Source: Hansfordia pulvinata
Taxonomy: Eukaryota; Ascomycota; Sordariomycetes; Xylariales
DNA: 64,000 nucleotides
Assembly (NCBI GenBank): GCA_006538405.1
Contig: BJKQ01000002.1
Span: forward strand, 2,170,001 to 2,234,000
Direction of reading: 5' to 3'
Position 1 is the stretch's first letter. Each line of letters opens with the position of its first letter. Below the pieces are notes generated by a model, which was given only the letters and a program-made list of their open reading frames with translations, was not told the origin of the DNA and made no database searches. Positions 56,854-64,000 of this stretch are shown one piece after another. A program made the translations under genes and the position numbers.

Positions 56854-59166
56854 TCAGACCCGGCGGTCAGCCCAGCTCTGGATCATGCCCTCAGGAGTGG
56901 CATCGTAGTGACGGATCGAAACCTTGCCCGAGGCCTCGTCAAGGAATGTGTTGGCTTGCACGAAGACCTTGCGCGGCTGCTTGTTGCGCATAACCTCATC
57001 GCGTACGCGGCGGCCCCAGAATTCGCCGTCAACAGCTGTCATGTCGCCGTAGAAGCGGGTGCCCTCCTCCACATCGGCGGTGGCCTTGTAGATGTGGATC
57101 TTCTGCAGGTAGTCACCGACGGCCTTGCGGCCCGTCGTCAGGATCTTGGAACGGTCCAACTTGATCTTCATGTTGGCCAGATCGTCTCCGCTGCCACTGT
57201 TCTCAAGCTTGCAAAAGTCGTCACCTGCCTGGAGGAAGCACTGGAGTATGGAAAAGCGCGCTTGTGAGTGCGGCTGCCCCCACTTCTTGCTCTTGGGATC
57301 CCACATCTCCAGTGAAACCAGACCGGCCCGCGCCATGGTCAGGTATGAGGTGTATAGCACGTCCCCAGCCTCGCTGTTCATGTCGACCGTTCCGTCGCCG
57401 AACCCGAAGATCTGCAGCGTGGGGAAATCGCAGCCCAAGTACATAGCCACGAGCTCTGCGCGGCATTCCTCGTACGAGCCCGCCAAGCTGCCAAAGACTG
57501 AGCCCCACGTCTGGCCAGGCTTGTACCAAGTGGTCACTGGCTTTCCTGTCAGGGGAGAGGTTGGGGGATTTTCCTTGTCAAAGTTGAAAACGCCTGGTGA
57601 CGTCTCCTGGAGTAGCTTTCCACAGCCATGGCCCGTCAGCTCATGCAGTCCGACCTGAACTTCGAAAGCCGCATCTCGGTACTTGCGGTAGACCTCGAGA
57701 TCTTCATCCGCGATGAAAGGGATCTTCTCGTTGGGGGCCTTGGCACTCATGACGTTGCCCAGAGAAACATTCTTGAAACCCTCCGACTGGCGGATAACAT
57801 CGAAGTTTGGGATGTTGATACCAGCGGGGATGCCAGAGCCGGCGAAGGTCAAGACTTCCAGAGAGGTGAAGTCGGGAGACAGGAACTTGTCCTTCTCGAA
57901 GTCTTGGCTCCATGGGAGCATGGGAACGAGCCTGGGCGCTGCAGAGACTAGAGCGCCAAACGCTCTTGTACGCTCCAGGTTGACAACGGCAGCGAAACCC
58001 TCCCATTCACCACGGATGCCTGCGGGGTCGCGGTAGGTCTCGATGAAGCCAATGTTGGACTCGACCATGGGGCCCTTGTCGCGGATCCAGTAGCGCTGGC
58101 TGTCAAGGAAGGCTTGCATCGAGCCCGTCTCAAAAGACTTGGCATAGGCCTCGTGCATTTTCTTCTGGGTCTCGTTGTCGCTGTTCTGGGCCGCCCCTCT
58201 GATGCTCGCGGAGATGGCAGCCATCTCCTCCCGGTGGTCATTGTAAGCCAGCGTGATGGACTTGCCGGCAAGGGGACCATTCTCAAGCTGGAAGCGCGTT
58301 TCTTTGCCAATGTCGCCGCCCTCGCTGGGGACGGCATCGCAGGCCGAGGCTATCAGAATCATGAAGGAGCCATTTTCTCCCTTGACCAGGCGAGTGTTCT
58401 CGGGCAGCAACCCCTTCTCCTCCATCCATGCGGAAACGGCCTCGATCTCGGCTTGGGTGATGTGGGGGGAGTCTGGGTAGTAGGTGGTCATGTGCCCCTG
58501 TTCTGGGTAGCCCAGATGCATGAGCGAGGGCTTGTCAGAGGAGAAGATGGCGCCGTTGGTGGCACTGTAAAAGGCCCTGGCCTCGGCAGAAGTCGAAGCC
58601 AGCGAGGCAAAGGCAGCCTCGGAGCATCTGGGGACAAACTTGGCATCGCCAAAGCTCTTGTAGTTGCCGCTGTTGCCTAGGAACTGGGCCGAGTACTCGA
58701 GGAAGTGCTGCAGCTCCTCATCTGTGACGCCGGCCTGGGCCTGCAGCGCCTTCCAGTCGCCGTTGCAGGACTTGTGCAAGGCTAGGATCAGGTCGAAGAT
58801 GGGCTCCGACTCGGGGGAGATCTGGCGCAGAACAATGCGGGTGCCCTCGAGGGAAGCCCTGCTTATGAAGTGGGAGTACCTCTTCTGCTGATCAGACAGA
58901 GGCTCGAAGTGCTTCTCGATCTCGAGCCTGACGACACTGGGGGGCGCGTCGGCGAGGTAGTGCTTGAGCTCGTCTGCGTTCATGGTGGAGGCGGCGAAGT
59001 GGCGCTTGGAGAGAATGTGGTGGAGGGGAGGGGCCGAGAAGGAGGGCGATAGTCTGGGGGCGGGCAGACGGGGGGTATTTGAGGACAAGAGGAGTGGGGA
59101 GGCACGAGGTCTGGGGATGAGGCGGGATATCGAAGGGGCCCTTCGACACAGTGAGGAGAAGTGCAT
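56854..59166 (-). CDS. dipeptidyl peptidase III (zinc metallopeptidase, M49)
   Basis: A single-exon protein of 770 residues from the ATG at 59166. The M49 zinc site is HELTGH (508-513), with the downstream EECRAE (566-571) supplying the glutamate ligand. The enzyme removes dipeptides from short peptides. The first 61 residues are Arg/Ser/Pro-rich with few acids (CRRAPSISRLIPRPRASPLL), resembling a mitochondrial presequence. A second in-frame ATG at 58983 (MNADELKHYLADAPP) in strong CCACCATG context starts the conserved cytosolic form, so two isoforms by leaky scanning are plausible. The codons upstream of 59166 remain open but the next candidate is GTG, so I did not use it. Other conserved stretches are FEVQVGLHELTGHGCGKLL and GTRFYGDMTAVDGEFWGRR. 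Confidence 0.92.
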   Translation of the reverse strand: MHFSSLCRRAPSISRLIPRPRASPLLLSSNTPRLPAPRLSPSFSAPPLHHILSKRHFAASTMNADELKHYLADAPPSVVRLEIEKHFEPLSDQQKRYSHFISRASLEGTRIVLRQISPESEPIFDLILALHKSCNGDWKALQAQAGVTDEELQHFLEYSAQFLGNSGNYKSFGDAKFVPRCSEAAFASLASTSAEARAFYSATNGAIFSSDKPSLMHLGYPEQGHMTTYYPDSPHITQAEIEAVSAWMEEKGLLPENTRLVKGENGSFMILIASACDAVPSEGGDIGKETRFQLENGPLAGKSITLAYNDHREEMAAISASIRGAAQNSDNETQKKMHEAYAKSFETGSMQAFLDSQRYWIRDKGPMVESNIGFIETYRDPAGIRGEWEGFAAVVNLERTRAFGALVSAAPRLVPMLPWSQDFEKDKFLSPDFTSLEVLTFAGSGIPAGINIPNFDVIRQSEGFKNVSLGNVMSAKAPNEKIPFIADEDLEVYRKYRDAAFEVQVGLHELTGHGCGKLLQETSPGVFNFDKENPPTSPLTGKPVTTWYKPGQTWGSVFGSLAGSYEECRAELVAMYLGCDFPTLQIFGFGDGTVDMNSEAGDVLYTSYLTMARAGLVSLEMWDPKSKKWGQPHSQARFSILQCFLQAGDDFCKLENSGSGDDLANMKIKLDRSKILTTGRKAVGDYLQKIHIYKATADVEEGTRFYGDMTAVDGEFWGRRVRDEVMRNKQPRKVFVQANTFLDEASGKVSIRHYDATPEGMIQSWADRRV

Positions 59167-61237
59167 TGTAAGCGGAGGCGGCGTCAGCACGCGCGGGCGT
59201 CACAGGCGTCTCGTCACCGCAGCAGGCCGGATCCAGAGCTACCTTACGGGAGCTGCAGGTGCGTTACGGAGTGGACCGATGCTAACGGATCAAGTGTGTA
59301 CCTGAGGTAGTGCAACAGCCTTGAACCTCTGACTGTACAGGTAGGTATCCTCGGAAGTTGAGTTAGTATATTACGGATAGGTAGGTAGGTTAGGTAGGTA
59401 GCGAGTGCTTGCAGCAGGAAGTCGTGCCATACCGACGACGCAAGACCTACGTTGAAGGTACGAGTAAGGCAAGGGAGCCCAGAGACGGGGGCTGATGAAA
59501 CAGTCTCCGTACCAGTAGTCGCGCGTCCGTTCCCTGCGAACCGCAATTAGGCTGCACGCGCGCGCGCGGCCGTCTCGGTGCAGTAATGCAGGCTTGATTG
59601 CCTTCCCGCCGTCGTGCAGCCTGCCGGTATCAGGGTCCGTGTGAGAGCAGCCCGGCTCATAAAGAACGCTTTCGTTGCCTTGGCTTCCGTTCACGTCGGG
59701 TGTGAAGACAGATCCGATGGGCCGGCAGAAATCAGGTGGTTGAATAAGCGAGTGATTCCGGGTGTAGAACGCATCGAAAGGAGTTTGTAGGCTGCCGGGC
59801 TGCACTCATGAATTATAGCCCAATCGCCTGCGCTACATGTTGCCCTTACGTGTACCTTCCATACCGAACACGAGCCTCCCGCGACAGCTGTCAGGCCAGT
59901 CCACGCACGGTCCCGCCGGTCATGTCATCCAACTCATGTTACCTGCCTGCGAACATGTATCCGTACTCCGTACCTTAGGTCGCTCCCCGGGAGCCTGGAG
60001 GTACCTTCAACTCCGTACCTACATACGCATAGGTCTGGAAGGTACGAGCAGGTGGCTCACTGCCACAAGTGGGCCCCCCTTTTTTGACGGTCTGTCGTTG
60101 CCGTCCGTTCCACGATGGTCTTTCGAATCCGTCCAGTACCACAGATAGCAGATGCCCGGCCGACTTAGTCAGCTTCCGATCCGCCATCGGTGTCAAGCTT
60201 CGGGGTGTTGCCGTGAGTCTTCAAAGAGAGAAATGTGAATATGTTTTCCATGTTCAGATTGAATGACAATCGGTTGTTGGCCTGCTCCAAGCCAGGCCTC
60301 CAAAGCCATCCCCTCCTCCTCTCGGCTGCTTGAAATGCGAAATGCCCAGCCAATCATGAACGGATCCGATCCGAAAAGTGCTGACATTTCTGTGTATACA
60401 TACGCTCTCCATACGTGCTTATCCGCGTCGACCTCGTAGCCGAGATGATGAATTCTCACGGGTAGCTCACTTCATAAACTGGACGGTCCGATCACAAGGC
60501 ACGCATACCCTCGGCCCAAGTCTGCGCGTTCATTGCGACGGCCAACTAACGTGGAACGTAAAGGCTTCCGGCACTGGCTTCTTTGCACTGGATTCAATAT
60601 ATCAACCTACTTGAAACACGCTCGTGCTATCCCATAAAGCGAATTCATGCTGGTAAGGGGGTGAGATATCTCATAATGGACTGAAACCTGTCAAGGCATT
60701 GTGTGTGTGACCCGGGCGCAACTGTCGGCGCCTGTGAGGACAGCACGTTTGGATTCAATTTCAACATTGAAATAGCTTCAGCGGACCTGTCAGCTTTATG
60801 GTACTTGTTTTTTTTCTTAGAACTTAGCGACGAGTTGCTGCGTAGGTCATCCAACGGCGACAGTTTCATGAAATGACTACTCGCTCTTTCTGCTTGCCGC
60901 CTGCGAGACACAAGCCAATGCCCCGTTTCAAAACCCGGCGTCGTCAGCCATGCCACCCTGCTAGATGCACTTTGTCGTTTAGTGTCTTCCAGTCTGGCCA
61001 GATGGCTCGCGGGGCATACCGTCCCTCCATACGTCGTCCTACCATCCCCTGAAAGTACATAGCGAGGCCCTTCCTGAGAGGCGGGTGCGGGTTTCGCCAC
61101 TGAGCTCGCATCCCATTGGCGCCTTGCCCCTGGTCCTCGGCCGTCCCGATCGAAACACTTTGGCGGCTGGTGCACTTGGCACAAGTCATGTGGTGCGTGC
61201 TCGCGAGTAGGAATAGGTAATTATTCGCATTAGCTGT
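59167..61237. other. 2-kb intergenic region DPP3/RPT1
   Basis: Promoter of DPP3 and 3' flank of RPT1. It contains GGTAGGTAGGTTAGGTAGG (59379-59400), GGTACGAGTAAGG (59458) and ATCCGTACTCCGTACC (59959). Open frames are unsupported. Confidence 0.5.
59376..59402. repeat. GGTA-type tandem repeat
   Basis: Tandem TAGG units with one interruption, of the same type as at 13215-13510. Confidence 0.75.
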
Positions 61238-62700
61238 CTAGTTGTACTGCATGTAGGTAGCGGTAGAGTTGAACTTGAGGTTGCCCTTGATGACCTTGTC
61301 GACAGCACTCAAGAAGTCCTTCTCCGACGCGACCTTCCGGCGAGCACGGATGGCGAACATGCCAGCCTCGGTACAGACACTGCGTAGCTCGGCGCCAGTA
61401 GCGTTGGGGCAGAGGCGAGAGATGAGCTCCCAGCGGATATCACGCTCCACGGACATGCTCTTGGCGTGGATGCGCAGAATGTTGGCTCGGCCCTCGAGAT
61501 CAGGCAATGAGAACTCGATCTTGCGGTCAATACGACCGGGTCGCATCAGGGCGGGGTCGAGAGTCGAGGGGCGGTTAGTGGCAAACATGACCTTGATGTT
61601 GCCACGAGCGTCGAAGCCATCGAGCTGCGTGATAAGCTCCAACATGGTTCGCTGAACTTCGTTGTCACCGCCAGCGCCGTCGTCGAAACGAGCGCCACCG
61701 ACGGCGTCAATCTCATCGAAGAAGATGATGCATGCCTTCTTGGTGCGGGCCATCTCAAACAGCTCGCGAACCATGCGGGCACCCTCGCCGACGTATTTCT
61801 GGACAAGCTCGCTACCAATGACGCGAATGAAGGTTGCATCGGTACGGTTGGCAACAGCGCGGGCGCAAAGGGTCTTTCCGGTTCCGGGAGGGCCATAGAG
61901 AAGGGCACCCTTCGGAGGGTCGATGCCCAGGTTGACGAAACGCTCGGGGGATAGCAGAGGCATCTCAACAACCTCTCGTAGCTTCTCAACTTGCTCTTTG
62001 CAGCCGCCAACATCGCCATAGGTGACGTCGGGCTTCTCTTCTACCGTCATCATGGTGACGGACGCGTCGATCTTGGGCGGTAAAGGAAGCATGATTTGGT
62101 ACTTGTTGCGGTCGACGCCGACGCGCATGCCCTCCTCAATGTCTGTCGGGGAGACACGTTCGCCGAGCTGCACGACAAACTTTGCTATTTGCTTGACGTT
62201 GATGACATATTTGCTCTTCGACTCGTCCTTCTCGTCGGCGATGATCTTGGTGCAACGGGCGACCTGGAGGGGCTGCTCCTCGGACATGCGTTGGCGGTCG
62301 GCGGCGGTATCCCAGAGGTGGGGAGGCGCCAGACCGGTGTCGGACTCCTTGACACCTATCTTCTCGTCGACGCTCTGTTGTTTCTCCTTGATCTGCTTCT
62401 CGAGTTTCTTGAGCCAAGTGCCATAAGGGGCGGCGCCGTACGTCTTGAGTACTTGGATATCCCTGTAAGATGTGCGTGTTAGCCAAACGGGCGCATTGGA
62501 TATGTGGTCTGGGTCATGTGGGCGTCTCGACATACTCATCGGAGAGTGGTTGAATCTTCTTCTCCTCGACCTCGTCGTCTGCGTACTGCTTCTGGTACTT
62601 CTCCCAATTTCTCCCCGTTGCGGAAGGCTGAGATGAACACAAGTCAGCTCCTTTCCTAGTGATAATATGCGTATACGCGCTATGAGCCGCGACATACCAT
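61238..62700 (-). CDS. RPT1: 26S proteasome regulatory ATPase Rpt1
   Basis: Three exons read leftward: 62700-62698, 62627-62536 and 62462-61238; 439 residues. Exon 1 is only the ATG, followed at once by GTATGT. Splicing to 62627 gives [20 protein letters not shown] and then [20 protein letters not shown], the expected Rpt1 N-terminus. The OB region precedes the AAA+ module: Walker A GPPGTGKT, Walker [15 protein letters not shown], arginine-finger region [11 protein letters not shown]. The C-terminus is STATYMQYN. Rpt1 is one of six ATPases in the 19S base that unfold substrates. Introns are 70 and 73 nt and canonical. The gene is divergent from CCT4, 906 bases away. Confidence 0.94.
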
Positions 62701-63606
62701 ATTGGTTGTGTGAGGGAAGGCAGTGGCACGAGTTGGACAGTGGCGGACTCGACGGGCAACGGACTACGGCGGTGGAACCGTGAGAGCCGTCTGCTGTGGT
62801 CGGAGCGGGATTTGTCGTCTGCTTTGCGCGGCAGGGCGATCCGCGTTGCTTCGGTCGATGGTTTTGATGGGTCGAAGTTTATGGGGATTGTATCGGAGGG
62901 TTGCGAGATGCTGGCGGGCGGCGGCGGCGGAGATGGTGATGATGATGAGGTCGGACCCAGTCCAGGCAGGTACGAGGCCACGCAGTGACGAGGGAGCTCC
63001 GGCCAGTCAGCCTAGCGTTGGTGGGGAAGGCTGTGACGCTGGCTGACTTAGGTGGTAGTTACATATCTCCGTCTACGGTGTCGCAGGTGTGCACGTCTAG
63101 TACGGTTCTGCGTATCACCGTTGCCAACGCTTATGGTTAGCGTCATCTCTCACTTCCTCATGCTCGCCGTCCCAGACCTCCGTCTGCGGCTGCAGGGCTC
63201 TGGGCCCGGGGGAGGGGGGGCACTGGGTTCTGCTTATCGCACCTTGTCCCGAATCAGGGCCTTGAGCAGCTTAGGTACGTACTTTGAGTGCCCGTCCCTC
63301 CCGCAGAAAGCGAAGACGGGAAGTACTGTGATATCATTGGTACTCGCAGCCACACCGCTACAGCAAGTCCCGCCAGGTATCGCAGATTCGAGCTGTACTC
63401 CTGGGCTTTGTGAGCGCTCAACGCTCCCGCCTAGCACCGCTATTGCAGCCACTAACAAAAAAAGAAGGCGGCGTCCGCCCGCAGCTGCTGGACCACAACG
63501 CGGGGAGCTTCAGCGCAGTTGTGCTCAAGCAGATGTCGGTGGCCTGGAATTTCTCTCCTTCACGACGATAGCCTCTCTCACACCTCACACCCATTCCCTT
63601 TCGACC
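62701..63606. other. divergent promoter region RPT1/CCT4
   Basis: About 900 bases shared by a proteasome and a chaperonin gene. I looked for a yeast-type PACE element (GGTGGCAAA) and saw no exact match. GTGATGATGATGAGG near 62935 is simple sequence. Confidence 0.5.
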
Positions 63607-64000
63607 ATGGCGACCGTTGCGCCACCTCAGTCCGGCGGCAGCGCCGGAAAAGCCGGCGGAAACCAAGCCTTCAGAGTAGGTCTTCCTTTTCGTGCCGCCA
63701 TTTCTGATCGTTGCCCTCCTTCATTCCGTACCCCTGGTTTGCCCTGCCCCTCCATCCTTATGGCTATACGCTATACATTTCGACACGCGCATGTCGGCTC
63801 TCGCACACTGCCAACGTGCGCTCAGGTCACTGACGTCTCGGTGATGTAGGACAAGGAAAAGCCCCTCGCCGTACGCTCGGCCAACATCGTCGCCGCCAGG
63901 GCTGTCGCCGATGCCATCCGCACGTCGCTCGGCCCCCGCGGCATGGACAAGATGATTCGCAGCGGCAAGGGCGAGACCATCATCACCAACGACGGGCATA
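63607..64000 (+). CDS. CCT4: chaperonin CCT/TRiC subunit delta, 5' part
   Basis: Partial gene, cut by the window edge. Exon 1 (63607-63675) encodes [20 protein letters not shown] then AFR. A 174-nt intron (63676-63849, GTAGGT to GTAG) leads to exon 2, which reads [36 protein letters not shown] and [12 protein letters not shown]. The last segment contains the start of the group II chaperonin ATP-binding motif. CCT4 forms part of the cytosolic TRiC ring that folds actin and tubulin. About 73 of the usual ~530 residues are visible. Confidence 0.94.

Noticed and set aside
62701..63606. Possible PACE-type proteasome promoter element upstream of RPT1
   Set aside because: No exact match to GGTGGCAAA or its complement.

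Overview
This window is nuclear DNA from a filamentous ascomycete (Pezizomycotina, most likely a Sordariomycete). The coding DNA is GC-rich, most introns are 51-110 nt with GTAAGT-like donors and CAG acceptors, and the genes are single-copy eukaryotic housekeeping genes on both strands with 0.5-5 kb spacers. Spacers carry many copies of short motifs such as GTACGAGTAC/GTACTCGTAC, GTACTCCGTAC and GGTA-type runs. That style resembles Hypocreales, but the order-level call is inference.

Layout, left to right: UTP18 (+); a conserved fungal protein of unknown function (+); HSP78 mitochondrial ClpB (-); TEF5/EF-1beta (+) with an intronic C/D snoRNA matching snR18/U18; ADE17-type purine enzyme (-); PSF1 of GINS (+); a Vsb1-like SLC26/STAS/cyclic-nucleotide-binding-domain membrane protein (+); a bacterial-type poly(ADP-ribose) glycohydrolase (-); CUS2/Tat-SF1 splicing factor (+); a DUF3405 type II membrane protein (+); GCV1 aminomethyltransferase (+); ARF1 (-); EMP24 p24 cargo receptor (+); a secreted tannase/feruloyl esterase (-); RPN13 (-); RPL6 (+); dipeptidyl peptidase III (-); RPT1 (-); and the 5' end of CCT4 (+), cut by the window edge. 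No mobile element, CRISPR array, secondary-metabolite cluster or complete tRNA was found. The genes serve separate core processes (ribosome biogenesis, translation, purine and glycine metabolism, replication, splicing, vesicle traffic, proteasome and chaperonin) and do not form a pathway cluster. The last 12 kb is enriched in proteostasis genes (RPN13, RPL6, DPP3, RPT1, CCT4).

Two results stand out. First, a snoRNA-like element in the 500-nt second intron of TEF5 has a C box, a D box and a 14-nt guide complementary, from memory, to the conserved large-subunit rRNA segment methylated by yeast snR18. Yeast snR18 also lies in an EF-1beta intron. Second, five otherwise well-conserved genes (unknown protein, HSP78, ADE17, PARG, DUF3405) need ten single-base corrections to restore their frames. 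All ten are missing bases and can be placed in short homopolymers, almost all C/G. This looks like homopolymer under-calling in the assembly, not gene decay. Lengths given for those genes are after allowing for the missing bases.
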